From: Streptomyces sp. NBC_00259
Lineage (GTDB): Bacteria > Actinomycetota > Actinomycetes > Streptomycetales > Streptomycetaceae
DNA: 64,000 bases
Assembly (NCBI RefSeq): GCF_036181745.1
Contig: NZ_CP108080.1
Location: 6,327,501-6,391,500, forward strand
Direction: 5' to 3'
Shown here in pieces: positions 32,553 to 41,433 of the stretch (positions within the stretch are counted from its first letter, which is position 1; each line of letters begins with the position of its first letter). The notes beneath the pieces were generated by a model. The model was given only the letters and a program-made list of their open reading frames with translations, did no database searches and was not told where the DNA came from. A program made the position numbers and the translations under genes.

Positions 32553-34016
32553 ATGACCCAGTCGTCAGTGGAGCCGAGGACCACCGCGGAGGACGCGGGC
32601 CCCGGCTCGCGCGTTCCCGCCGGACGGTCCTGGCTCGACCGGTACTTTCACATATCCGAACGAGGATCGACGGTCGCGCGGGAAGTGCGCGGCGGCATCA
32701 CCACCTTCATGGCGATGGCGTACATCCTCCTGCTCAACCCGCTGATCCTCAACGGCAAGGACGTTGCCGGCAACGTCCTGAGCCAACCGGGACTCATCAC
32801 CGCGACCGCCTTCGCGGCCGCCGCGAGCACCCTGCTGATGGGCTTCTTCGGCAAGGTCCCGCTCGCCCTCGCGGCCGGACTGAGCGTCTCCGGTGTGCTC
32901 GCCTCGCAGGTCGTCCCGCAGATGACCTGGCCGCAGGCCATGGCCATGTGCGTGGTCTACGGCCTGGTGATCTGCCTCCTGGTGGTCACCGGACTGCGTG
33001 AGCTGATCATGAACGCGATCCCGCTGCCGCTCAAGCACGGCATCACGATGGGCATCGGCCTCTTCATCGCCCTGATCGGCCTGGTCAAGGCCGGCTTCGT
33101 CGGCAAGGGCTCCGAGTTCGGACCGCCCGTCACCCTCGGCGCGGGCGGCGAGCTGGCCGGCTGGCCCGTACTGATCTTCTGCCTCACCCTGCTGATGATC
33201 TTCATGCTGCAGGCCCGCGCCGTACCCGGCGCGATCCTGATCGGCATCGTCGTGGGCACGGTCGTCGCGGTCGTCGTGCACAACGTGGCCGGTCTCGACG
33301 CCAAGGCCTGGAACATGGCCCCGCCGGAGCTCGGCGGCGGCGCGGTCTCCATGCCCGACTTCTCGCTGTTCGGGCACGTCGAGTTCGGCGGCTGGGGCGA
33401 CGTCGGCTCGATGACCGTCGGCTTCATCGTCTTCACGCTCGTGCTGGCCGGCTTCTTCGACGCCATGGCCACCATCATCGGCGTCGGCACCGAGGCCAAG
33501 CTCGCCGACGAGCGCGGCCGGATGCCCGGCCTGTCCAAGGCGCTGTTCATCGACGGGGCCGGCGGTGCGATCGGCGGTGTCGCGGGCGGCTCGGGCCAGA
33601 CCGTGTTCGTCGAGTCGGCCACCGGCGTCGGCGAGGGCGCGAGGACCGGGCTCGCGTCGGTCGTCACCGGACTGTTCTTCGCGGCCTGCCTCTTCTTCAC
33701 CCCGCTCACCGCGATCGTGCCGCCCCAGGTCGCCTCCGCGGCCCTGGTCGTCATCGGCGCGATGATGATGCAGAACGCCAAGCACGTGGACTGGGGGGAC
33801 CGTGCGGTCGCCGTCCCGGTCTTCCTCACCGTCGTGCTGATGCCGTTCACGTACAGCATCACCCCGGGCGTGGCCGCCGGTGTGATCGCGTACGTCGCCA
33901 TCAAGGCGGCCCAGGGCAAGTCCCGGGAAGTGGGCGGCTTCATGTGGGTGCTGACCGCGATCTTCATCGTGTTCTTCGCACTCAACCCGATAGAAGGCTG
34001 GCTGGGAGTCCACTGA
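32553..34016 (+). CDS. NCS2 family purine permease (AzgA-type)
   Basis: A 487-residue membrane protein with 12 or more hydrophobic helices. It has the AzgA-type features GGITTFMAMAYILLLNP, the LAAGLSVSGVL segment, LKHGITMGIGLFIALIGL, and FFDAMATIIGVGTEAKL. Such proteins import adenine, guanine or hypoxanthine with protons. The ATG at 32553 follows GGGAG; an upstream in-frame GTG is less likely. It lies between the xanthine dehydrogenase operon and the XdhC gene, supplying substrate for the pathway. Confidence 0.92.
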   Translation: MTQSSVEPRTTAEDAGPGSRVPAGRSWLDRYFHISERGSTVAREVRGGITTFMAMAYILLLNPLILNGKDVAGNVLSQPGLITATAFAAAASTLLMGFFGKVPLALAAGLSVSGVLASQVVPQMTWPQAMAMCVVYGLVICLLVVTGLRELIMNAIPLPLKHGITMGIGLFIALIGLVKAGFVGKGSEFGPPVTLGAGGELAGWPVLIFCLTLLMIFMLQARAVPGAILIGIVVGTVVAVVVHNVAGLDAKAWNMAPPELGGGAVSMPDFSLFGHVEFGGWGDVGSMTVGFIVFTLVLAGFFDAMATIIGVGTEAKLADERGRMPGLSKALFIDGAGGAIGGVAGGSGQTVFVESATGVGEGARTGLASVVTGLFFAACLFFTPLTAIVPPQVASAALVVIGAMMMQNAKHVDWGDRAVAVPVFLTVVLMPFTYSITPGVAAGVIAYVAIKAAQGKSREVGGFMWVLTAIFIVFFALNPIEGWLGVH

Positions 34017-34062
34017 CTCCGCCGAGCCCTCCACGCATCCCCGATCCCCGGAGGAGACCGAC

Positions 34063-35214
34063 ATGCTGGACATCGCCGACGAGCTGCACCGGTGGGTCGG
34101 GCAGGGCCGTGACTTCGCCGTCGCCACCGTGGTGGCCGTCGGCGGCAGCGCGCCCCGCCCGCCGGGAGCCGCGCTCGCCGTCGACAGCGACGGCACGGCG
34201 ATCGGCTCGGTCTCCGGCGGATGCGTGGAGGGCGCGGTCTACGACCTGTGCCGGCAGGCGATCGAGGACGGCGAGACCGTGCTCGAACGCTTCGGCTACA
34301 GCGACGAGGACGCCTTCGCCGTGGGCCTGACCTGCGGCGGGATCATCGACATCCTCGTCACCCCGGTCCGCGCGGACTCTCCCGCGAGGGACGTTCTCGC
34401 CGCCGCGCTCACCGCCGCCGCGCAAGGGGAGGCGGCGGCTCTCGCGAGGATCACCGACGGGCCGGCCGACGTGCTGGGGCGCGCCCTGCTCGTCCGTGCG
34501 GACGGCTCGTACGAAGGAACCCTCGGCGGCCACCCGGAACTGGACCGCACGGCCGCGGGCGAGGCCCGCGCCATGCTCGACGCCGGCCGCACCGGCACCG
34601 CCCCCATCGGCGCCGACGGCTCGCGCTGCGGGCGGCCCCTCACCCTGCTCGTCGAATCCAGCGTCCCCGCCCCGCGCATGATCGTCTTCGGGGCGATCGA
34701 CTTCGCGTCCGCACTGGTCCGCGTCGGGAAGTTCCTCGGCTACCACGTGACCGTGTGCGACGCCCGCCCCGTCTTCGCGACCCGGCCGCGCTTTCCCGAC
34801 GCGGACGAGATCGTCGTCGAATGGCCGCACCGCTACCTGGAGTCGACCGACGTCGACGGCCGTACGGTGCTGTGCGTCCTCACCCATGACGCCAAGTTCG
34901 ACATCCCCCTGCTCGAACGGGCGCTGCGGCTGCCCGTCGCCTACGTCGGGGCCATGGGCTCCCGGCGCACCCACGAGGACCGCAACGCACGGCTGCGCGA
35001 GGCGGGCGTCACCGAACGGGAACTCGCCCGGCTGCGCTCGCCGATCGGCCTCGACCTCGGAGCCCGGACGCCCGAGGAGACGGCGCTGTCGATCGCGGCG
35101 GAGATCGTCGCCGGCCGGCGAGGCGGCAGCGGGGTCTCGCTGACCGGCGCCCACACGCCGATCCACCACGACGAGCCGCGCGTACCGGCGCAGATCATCG
35201 GGTCCGTCGCCTGA
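34063..35214 (+). CDS. XdhC/CoxI family molybdenum-cofactor maturation protein
   Basis: A 383-residue XdhC protein. The N-terminal domain has GSAPRPPGAALAV, GSVSGGCVEGAVYD and the GLTCGGIIDILVTP motif with its conserved Cys. The C-terminal Rossmann-like domain begins RMIVFGAIDFASALVRVGKFLGY and contains CVLTHDAKFDIPLL. XdhC proteins bind the molybdenum cofactor, help make its sulfido form and insert it into the dehydrogenase. ATG behind GGAGGAGACCGAC, 46 bp after the permease stop, so they probably form one transcript. Confidence 0.9.
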   Translation: MLDIADELHRWVGQGRDFAVATVVAVGGSAPRPPGAALAVDSDGTAIGSVSGGCVEGAVYDLCRQAIEDGETVLERFGYSDEDAFAVGLTCGGIIDILVTPVRADSPARDVLAAALTAAAQGEAAALARITDGPADVLGRALLVRADGSYEGTLGGHPELDRTAAGEARAMLDAGRTGTAPIGADGSRCGRPLTLLVESSVPAPRMIVFGAIDFASALVRVGKFLGYHVTVCDARPVFATRPRFPDADEIVVEWPHRYLESTDVDGRTVLCVLTHDAKFDIPLLERALRLPVAYVGAMGSRRTHEDRNARLREAGVTERELARLRSPIGLDLGARTPEETALSIAAEIVAGRRGGSGVSLTGAHTPIHHDEPRVPAQIIGSVA

Positions 35215-35317
35215 CCCCGGCCCCGCGCGGGGAGACACCGTGCCGGTCAGCGCCGCGCGGGGGAGACCGGGCGAGCGACACCGGGCGGGCAAAGGGTGCG
35301 AAAGTTAAAATCGACGC

Positions 35318-37684
35318 ATGGCTGAGCGGCCCGCAGCGCCGACCGCGCCCGAGCTGGTCATGGAAACCGACAGGGGCTCGACGCTCATGAGCCCGGGCAG
35401 GGTGTACCACGTCGGCCGTGACCCCCTGAGCGACATCGTCATCGAGGACGCCCGGGTGTCCTGGCACCACGCCGTCCTGCGCACGGTGGCGGACCACTGG
35501 ACGCTGGAGGACGAGAACAGCACCAACGGCACCTACGCGGACGGCCGCCGCGTCCACGAATGGGGGGTGGGCCCCGGCAGCGTCATCCGGTTCGGCAACC
35601 CCCAGGACGGCCCGCGCGCCGTCCTGGTCGGCACGGAGCCCGAGCCGCCGCCCCCGCCGTCCCCGGCCGAAGCGCCGCCCACGCCCCGGGCCACGCCGCC
35701 GCCGCCCGCCACCAGCACCCTCCGGCAGCCGACCACGGTGCGCCCGCTGCCCACCCGCACCGTCCGCATCGGCCGCGCCACCGACAACGACATCGTCATC
35801 GACGACCTCATCGTCTCGCGCCGCCACGCCGAGCTGCGGGCCCATGTCGACGGCACGTACGAGATCGTCGACCTCGGCAGTCACAACGGCACCTACCTCG
35901 ACGGACAGCCCGTCACCCGGGCCGGGCTCTCGGCCGGGGACATCGTCGGCATCGGCCACTCCACGTTCAGCCTCGTCGGCGACGAACTGCAGGAGTTCGT
36001 GGACTCCGGCGAGGTCTCGCTCGATGTGCAGGACCTCGCCGTCACCGTGGACGACGGCCGCAAGGTCCTCCTCGACCACGTGTCGTTCCCCGTCGGCGAG
36101 AAGTGCCTGCTCGCCGTCGTGGGGCCCAGCGGCGCCGGGAAGTCCACGCTGCTGAACGCGCTCACCGGACTGCGCCCCGCCGAGCACGGCACCGTCGTCT
36201 ACGACGGGCGCGACCTGTACCGCGACTACGCCGAACTGCGCCGGCGCATCGGACTCGTACCGCAGGACGACATCCTGCACGTCCAGCTCACCGTCCGCCG
36301 GGCCCTCATGTACGCCGCCGAGCTGCGCTTCCCCGAGGACACCGCACCCGCCGAACGCGAGGCGCGGGTGTCGGAGGTCATCCGCGAACTGGGCCTGGAG
36401 CAGCGTGCGGACCAGCCCATCCACAGTCTTTCCGGCGGCCAGCGCAAACGCGTCAGCGTGGCCCTGGAGCTGCTGACGAAGCCGTCGCTGCTGTTCCTGG
36501 ACGAGCCCACCTCCGGTCTCGACCCGGGTATGGACCGCTCGGTCATGCACATGCTCCGCGGGCTCGCCGACGACGGCCGGACCGTCATCGTCGTCACCCA
36601 CAGCGTGCTCAGCCTCGACGTGTGCGACCGGCTGCTGGTGATGGCGCCCGGCGGCCGCATCGCCTACTTCGGCGCACCCGAGGACGCCCTCGGCTTCTTC
36701 GGCTTCGAGCAGTGGCCCGAGGCGTTCGAGGCGTTCGAGAACGACCACGACCGGGACTGGGCGCGGGAGTTCCGGGCCTCCCCGTACCACCGCCAGTTCA
36801 TCGACGTCACCCCGCAGCCCCGGACCGGCCAGGACCGCAGGCCCCTGGACGCCGCGCCGCCGCCCAAGTCGCAGAGCTGGTTCGCGCAGCTGAGCACCCT
36901 GGTCCGGCGCTACGCGTCCGTGCTGAGCGCCGACCGCACCTTCATCATCATCATGATCGCGCTGCCGTTCGGGATGGGGCTGATGGCCCGGGGACTGGCG
37001 GGCAGCAGATTCACCCAGGAGACCGCGCTGGACGCCCTGCTCGTGCTGTGCGTCGGCGGAGTCCTGACCGGAGCGGCGAACGCGGTACGCGAACTCGTCA
37101 AGGAACGCGTCATCTACCGGCGCGAACGCGCCGTCGGCCTGTCCAGATCCGCCTATCTGACGTCCAAGGTGGTGGTGCTGGGCGTGGTCACGGTCGCCCA
37201 GGCCGTCGTCCTCACCCTCGTCGGCCTCTTCGGCGTCGACCTGAACGCGCCCGGCGGGCGGGGCGTCGTGCTGCCCCCGCTCATCGAGATCACCGTGGCC
37301 GTCGCGCTGCTGTCGTTCACGTCGATGATGATCGGCCTGGTGATCTCCGCGCTCGTGCCCAAGGAGGAGGTCACCATGCCCCTGCTGGTCCTCCTCACCA
37401 TGGTCCAGATCGTCTTCTGCGGCGCGCTGCTGAAGCTGAACGGCGTCGCGGGCATGGAGCAGCTGGCGTGGCTGGTGCCGGCCCGGTGGGCCTTCGCCGC
37501 GATGGCGGGCACCGTCGACATCGCCCGGATCGTGCCGGGGCCGGACACCGCCGATCCGCTGTTCCGGCACTCCCTCGGGGTGTGGCTGCCGAACATGGGC
37601 GTGATGCTGGTGTTCTGCGCCGTCCTGTGGTTCGTCATCGCCCAGCTGCTGCGGCGCCACGAGCCCGCGGTCATGCGGAAGTAG
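35318..37684 (+). CDS. FHA-domain ABC transporter (ATPase and permease fused)
   Basis: A 788-residue protein. Two forkhead-associated domains lie at about 27-100 (HVGRDPLSDIVIED and ENSTNGTYADG) and 145-215 (IGRATDNDIVIDDLIVSRRHAEL and SHNGTYLDGQ), joined by a Pro-rich linker. The ATPase follows with Walker A GPSGAGKSTLLNAL (about 268), signature LSGGQRKRVS (about 370) and Walker B LLFLDEPTSGLD. Six helices of an ABC-2 permease run from about residue 540. FHA domains bind phosphothreonine, so a Ser/Thr kinase probably controls it, but none is in this window. Cargo unknown. The start is in an A-rich stretch with a weak ribosome site. Confidence 0.9.
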   Translation: MAERPAAPTAPELVMETDRGSTLMSPGRVYHVGRDPLSDIVIEDARVSWHHAVLRTVADHWTLEDENSTNGTYADGRRVHEWGVGPGSVIRFGNPQDGPRAVLVGTEPEPPPPPSPAEAPPTPRATPPPPATSTLRQPTTVRPLPTRTVRIGRATDNDIVIDDLIVSRRHAELRAHVDGTYEIVDLGSHNGTYLDGQPVTRAGLSAGDIVGIGHSTFSLVGDELQEFVDSGEVSLDVQDLAVTVDDGRKVLLDHVSFPVGEKCLLAVVGPSGAGKSTLLNALTGLRPAEHGTVVYDGRDLYRDYAELRRRIGLVPQDDILHVQLTVRRALMYAAELRFPEDTAPAEREARVSEVIRELGLEQRADQPIHSLSGGQRKRVSVALELLTKPSLLFLDEPTSGLDPGMDRSVMHMLRGLADDGRTVIVVTHSVLSLDVCDRLLVMAPGGRIAYFGAPEDALGFFGFEQWPEAFEAFENDHDRDWAREFRASPYHRQFIDVTPQPRTGQDRRPLDAAPPPKSQSWFAQLSTLVRRYASVLSADRTFIIIMIALPFGMGLMARGLAGSRFTQETALDALLVLCVGGVLTGAANAVRELVKERVIYRRERAVGLSRSAYLTSKVVVLGVVTVAQAVVLTLVGLFGVDLNAPGGRGVVLPPLIEITVAVALLSFTSMMIGLVISALVPKEEVTMPLLVLLTMVQIVFCGALLKLNGVAGMEQLAWLVPARWAFAAMAGTVDIARIVPGPDTADPLFRHSLGVWLPNMGVMLVFCAVLWFVIAQLLRRHEPAVMRK

Positions 37685-37695
37685 CGGCGGCGACG

Positions 37696-38322
37696 ATGAC
37701 CGAGACCGCGGTGCCCGGCTTCCGGCCCACGCATGTCGTCCCCGGCGAGGGCATGGCGACCTGGGAGAGCCCCGACGTCGCCAGCCCCAGCGCGCCGCTC
37801 GACCCGTTCCTGCCGGTCGAACTCGTCGACCGGCGGGGCGAGTGGGGACGCGTCCTGTGCGCCAACGGCTGGTCGGCCTGGGTCGACGGGCGCCTGCTCA
37901 TCGCCGTACCGAAGGCACCGCCGTCCGCCGGGCAGCCGCTCGACCGCACGGCCGACCCGCAGCCGCTGCTCGCCCGCGCGGAGGAGGTGCTGTCGCAGTA
38001 CCGCCGGGCGGCGCAGGAGCTCGCGACGGGCCGCTGCGACGGGGAGACCTTCCGCAGACGTACCCAGGGGATGCGGCTGGGCGTCGTCGTCGACGGGGAG
38101 GCGCTCTGGCTGTACGACGCCGAGCACGAGCGCTGGGTGTACTGCGACGGCGCCAGGCTGGCCCCGTTCGCCACCACGGCGCCCCCGAGCACCACGCGCG
38201 AGGCGCCCGCGGACACACCCCGGCGGGCCACCGAGCCCGGCCGCCCGTCGGCCCCCGCACCGCCGGGACGGATCACGGAACCCGGGACCGGGTCCGGGGC
38301 CGGCAGGGGCCACTCCGGGTGA
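37696..38322 (+). CDS. Hypothetical protein following the FHA-ABC transporter
   Basis: A 208-residue protein starting MTETAVPGFRPTHVVPGEGM, 11 bases after the transporter stop and probably co-transcribed. An SH3-like opening segment (PVELVDRRGEWGRVLCANGWSAWVDGRLLIAV) and a second one (GVVVDGEALWLYDAEHERWVYCDGARL) flank a short helix. The C-terminal 50 residues are Pro/Ala/Thr-rich and disordered. No signal peptide is seen. It probably serves the FHA-ABC system, perhaps as a scaffold; this is inferred from position only. Confidence 0.7.
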   Translation: MTETAVPGFRPTHVVPGEGMATWESPDVASPSAPLDPFLPVELVDRRGEWGRVLCANGWSAWVDGRLLIAVPKAPPSAGQPLDRTADPQPLLARAEEVLSQYRRAAQELATGRCDGETFRRRTQGMRLGVVVDGEALWLYDAEHERWVYCDGARLAPFATTAPPSTTREAPADTPRRATEPGRPSAPAPPGRITEPGTGSGAGRGHSG

Positions 38323-38365
38323 CCGGCGCGTGGCCCCGCGCCGCTGCGGAGTGGCTCATGGCCAC

Positions 38366-38486
38366 GGAAGGACCTCGCTGCTGAGGGGGTCATGGCCCCG
38401 GCAGGACCTCGCTGCGGTGGGGTTCATCGTCCCGGCAGGACCTCGCTGCGGTGGGGTTCATCGTCCCGGGAGGACCTCGCTACGGA
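38366..38486. repeat. 34-bp tandem repeat, about 3.6 copies
   Basis: Copies start at 38366, 38400, 38434 and 38468; the second and third are identical (GGCAGGACCTCGCTGCGGTG and on). The first diverges, and the last is partial and runs into the 3' end of the streptophobe gene, whose stop lies at 38480. The array fills most of the 157-bp convergent gap. Confidence 0.88.
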
Positions 38487-39754
38487 GCGACCTCGCCTCG
38501 GCGCCGTACGGGAGCGGCCAGCAGGGACCCGAGCAGCCCGGCGACGATCCCCCAGCCTAGACCGATGCCCACCGCGGCCCACAGCCGCGGCTCCAGCGCC
38601 ACCTCGCCGCCGAGCCCTCCCAGATCGCCGACACCGATCAGCGACAGCCCGTACCGTGCCGCGACCCGGCCGGTCAGACACACGACGAGCATCGTGAGGG
38701 CCAGCGCCACACCCATGTGCAGGGCGTGCTGCCAGGGCCGGGTCCGCGCGGGGGAGCGCACCGCCATCAGGAACGCCGCGGCCGGCACCAGCACCGCGGC
38801 GACCACCACCAGCCACCAGGCGCGTCCGTCCTGTTCGGCGAGCGTGGAGACGCTCAGCGTCGAGGTGTTCTCGCCGCGCAGGACGGCGTCCAGCACCTGC
38901 GGCATCGGCAGTCCGAAGGGCCCTTCCACCTTGCCCTCCCAGGACGCGCCCAGGCCGAGGGTGAGCGCGAGCCAGACGAGATTCGGCAGGCCGAGCAGCA
39001 TCATCGCGAAGGTGCGGGCGGGGTGCCCGTGGGTCGCCGCGACGACGATCCCGGCGCACAGCCCGAGGACGACGTACGCGAGCAGCAGCCAGACCATCGC
39101 GTACGCGGCCGGGCGCACCGACTCCTGGAACCGCACCAGCCGGGCGGGCAGCGGGGCCTTCCGGGACACCATGAGGGCGACCGCGATCACCCCGATCAGC
39201 CACAGCAGGCCGTAGAGCAGGGTGGGACCCACGTCCGCGCGGAAGCCGACCTCGGGGGTCGCATCGAGGAACTCGCCGAGATCGCTCAGCAGGGAGTCCT
39301 CCCCGAGCGAGACCGGGAACGTCTTGTTGGCCGCCGCGGCCAGCCCCGCCAGCGCCGCCAGCCACAGCACCGCGAGCCGGGCGAACCGGCCGAGCAGCTC
39401 ACGGGTCCTGGCGACGGCGCGGTGACGCAGCGGCCGCAGGAACAGCAGAGCCGTCACCAGGGCCCCCACGAGGCTCACCGACAGCGGCATGACCGTCAGT
39501 TCGGCCTGCGACCGGGCCACGAAACCCGCGTCTCCCGCGAGCCCCACCGAGCCACCGGCCGCCATGACGACCAGGGCGGCGACGACCTGCGGGAACGCGT
39601 TCTCGGGAAGGCCGGTTCCGCCCGCCGCCCACAGGCCCAGGGCGGCCACGGCGAGCATGGCGGCGAAGCCCGCGACGACGGCCACCAGCGCGTCGCGCCA
39701 GTCGCGTACGGCATGTGCGGCGCGACCCGGCGAGGTGGCTCCGTGCTGGCTCAC
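38480..39754 (-). CDS. Streptophobe family membrane protein
   Basis: A 424-residue protein with about ten hydrophobic helices, beginning MSQHGATSPGRAAHAVRDWRDALVAVVAGF in essence from a GTG at 39754. The conserved pattern of this Streptomyces-restricted family is visible: SLGEDSLLSDLGEFLDATPEVGFRAD outside the membrane, and LLYGLLWLIGVIAVALMVSRKAPLP. The middle contains a second external loop with LPMPQVLDAVLRGENTSTLSVSTLAEQDGR. Function unknown in the literature I know. It is divergent from the DUF6777 gene. The ribosome site is weak. Confidence 0.82.
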   Translation of the reverse strand: MSQHGATSPGRAAHAVRDWRDALVAVVAGFAAMLAVAALGLWAAGGTGLPENAFPQVVAALVVMAAGGSVGLAGDAGFVARSQAELTVMPLSVSLVGALVTALLFLRPLRHRAVARTRELLGRFARLAVLWLAALAGLAAAANKTFPVSLGEDSLLSDLGEFLDATPEVGFRADVGPTLLYGLLWLIGVIAVALMVSRKAPLPARLVRFQESVRPAAYAMVWLLLAYVVLGLCAGIVVAATHGHPARTFAMMLLGLPNLVWLALTLGLGASWEGKVEGPFGLPMPQVLDAVLRGENTSTLSVSTLAEQDGRAWWLVVVAAVLVPAAAFLMAVRSPARTRPWQHALHMGVALALTMLVVCLTGRVAARYGLSLIGVGDLGGLGGEVALEPRLWAAVGIGLGWGIVAGLLGSLLAAPVRRRGEVAP

Positions 39755-39977
39755 GGTGCCACGGTAAGCAGCGGGGACGACGGCCGCGCGCCGGATGGGC
39801 CGACCGGTCCCGGCCGGGGGCCCGGCTTGCGTGCCGCGCCGAGGCGGGGCACACAATTGGGGGAAACCCCCTCGATCTCGAAACCACCCTCGATCTCTGG
39901 GACGGCTGGGAAACCCGGGAGCTCCGGAAGCCGGCAGACGGAAGACGGAAGTCCGGGACGTCTGGGAAGTAGGGCCC

Positions 39978-41384
39978 GTGAGCGCGCAACCGCCGTCAGG
40001 GCGACCACCCGCAGGACCTCCCTCCGGCCCGCTCTCGGGCGGGGAGGCGCCGCCGCCACCGCCGCCGGGGGACGGCGCGGGACATGGCGGAGGCGCAGGG
40101 ACAGGAAGCGGCGGAGGCGCGGGGAGCGGGCGGGGCCGCCCGAGGCGGCCGGGCCCGACGGGCGGCGGACGGGGCGGCGCGGGCCCCTGGTGGCGCTCCG
40201 TACCCAGGATCGCGTCGATCACGGCGGTCGTGGTCGCCGCCGCGGCGCTCGCCATCGTCCTCACCCGCCCCGGCGGTTCGTCCGGCAGCGAGGTGTATCT
40301 GCAGGCCGCGTCGGAGGCCGGACCCGCCCCCTTCACCCCGTCCTCGGCGAAGGTCCCCGCGACACCGCAGCCGCGCGCCAAACTGCCCGCGTCGCCCGCC
40401 TCCCCCTCCCCGGCCGGCGGCAACGTCACCCGCGGCGTCGACGGCGCGACCCCCGGCCTCTACGGCGGCACCCAGAAGCTCGCCAGCTGCGACACCGAGC
40501 AGCAGATCCGCAGCCTCACCGAGCAGCCGGACAGGAACCGCGCCTTCGCCTCGGTCCTCGGCATCGAACCGGCCGGGGTCCCGGACCATCTGCGCTCCCT
40601 GACCCCCGTCACCCTGCGCATGGACACCCGGGTCACCAACCACCGGTACGCGGACGGCGCCGCCACCCCGTACCAGGCCGTACTGCAGGCCGGTACCGCC
40701 GTCCTCGTCGACGGCCGGGGCGTGCCGCGCGTGCGCTGTGCCTGCGGCAACCCGCTGCTGCCGCCCGTGTTCGTCCAGGGGCCCGCCGAGCGGACCGGCG
40801 ACAGCTGGCCCGGGTACGACGCGGCCGACACCGTGGCCGTCACCCCGGCACCGGAGAACGTCGAGGTCTTCGTCGTCTACGACGCGAAGGACGACGGCTA
40901 CATCGCCCGGGAGCCCGGGGACGACGTCGCGAAGGACAAACCCGCGCCCCCGCCCCGTGATCCGTCGACACCGGTCCTCGTCCCGGCCGCACCGACGTCC
41001 GCGAGCCCCACCGGACCCACCGGCTCCACGACCTCCGGGCAGTCGGAGTCCCGGAGCCCGGGGACGGACAGCCCCGGGTCGGTGAGCCCGTCGCCGAAGA
41101 GCCCGGGGACCGACAGCCCGGCCGGCTCTCCGTCGCCGCGTACGCCGGCGGAGGACACCACGCCCGGCCGCACCGCCACGGACGGCACCACGAAGAGCGA
41201 GCCGCCCGCCTCGCCGCCGCAGCCGCCCGCGTCGACCCCGGCGGAGAAGCAGGAGCCCGCCCCCGACACCCAGCCCCGGTCCGACGGACCACCGCCCCAG
41301 GAGGAGCAGCCGATCGTCCCCTCGCTGCCGGACATCGTCGTCCCACCCGCGAAGACGCCGACGTCCCCGGCGCCGGCGAGCTGA
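39978..41384 (+). CDS. DUF6777 domain protein, membrane-anchored
   Basis: A 468-residue protein. Residues 1-70 are Pro/Gly-rich and cytoplasmic. One membrane helix follows (IASITAVVVAAAALAIVLT, about 78-97). The extracytoplasmic DUF6777 domain covers about 108-330 (SEVYLQAASEAGPAPFTPSSAK; VTRGVDGATPGLYGGT; CACGNPLLPPV). The tail is a long Ser/Pro/Thr-rich linker of cell-wall-spanning type. GTG start behind AAGTAGGG. It is divergent from the streptophobe gene and 49 bp upstream of a SpoIIE phosphatase. Function unknown. Confidence 0.78.
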   Translation: MSAQPPSGRPPAGPPSGPLSGGEAPPPPPPGDGAGHGGGAGTGSGGGAGSGRGRPRRPGPTGGGRGGAGPWWRSVPRIASITAVVVAAAALAIVLTRPGGSSGSEVYLQAASEAGPAPFTPSSAKVPATPQPRAKLPASPASPSPAGGNVTRGVDGATPGLYGGTQKLASCDTEQQIRSLTEQPDRNRAFASVLGIEPAGVPDHLRSLTPVTLRMDTRVTNHRYADGAATPYQAVLQAGTAVLVDGRGVPRVRCACGNPLLPPVFVQGPAERTGDSWPGYDAADTVAVTPAPENVEVFVVYDAKDDGYIAREPGDDVAKDKPAPPPRDPSTPVLVPAAPTSASPTGPTGSTTSGQSESRSPGTDSPGSVSPSPKSPGTDSPAGSPSPRTPAEDTTPGRTATDGTTKSEPPASPPQPPASTPAEKQEPAPDTQPRSDGPPPQEEQPIVPSLPDIVVPPAKTPTSPAPAS

Positions 41385-41433
41385 GGCGTCTTCCACCGAC
41401 CAGCCGCACGGACGCGGAGGAGGTGAGCCGGCC

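Noticed and set aside
38366..38486. CRISPR-like array
   Set aside because: The 34-bp units abut without spacers and no cas gene is present.
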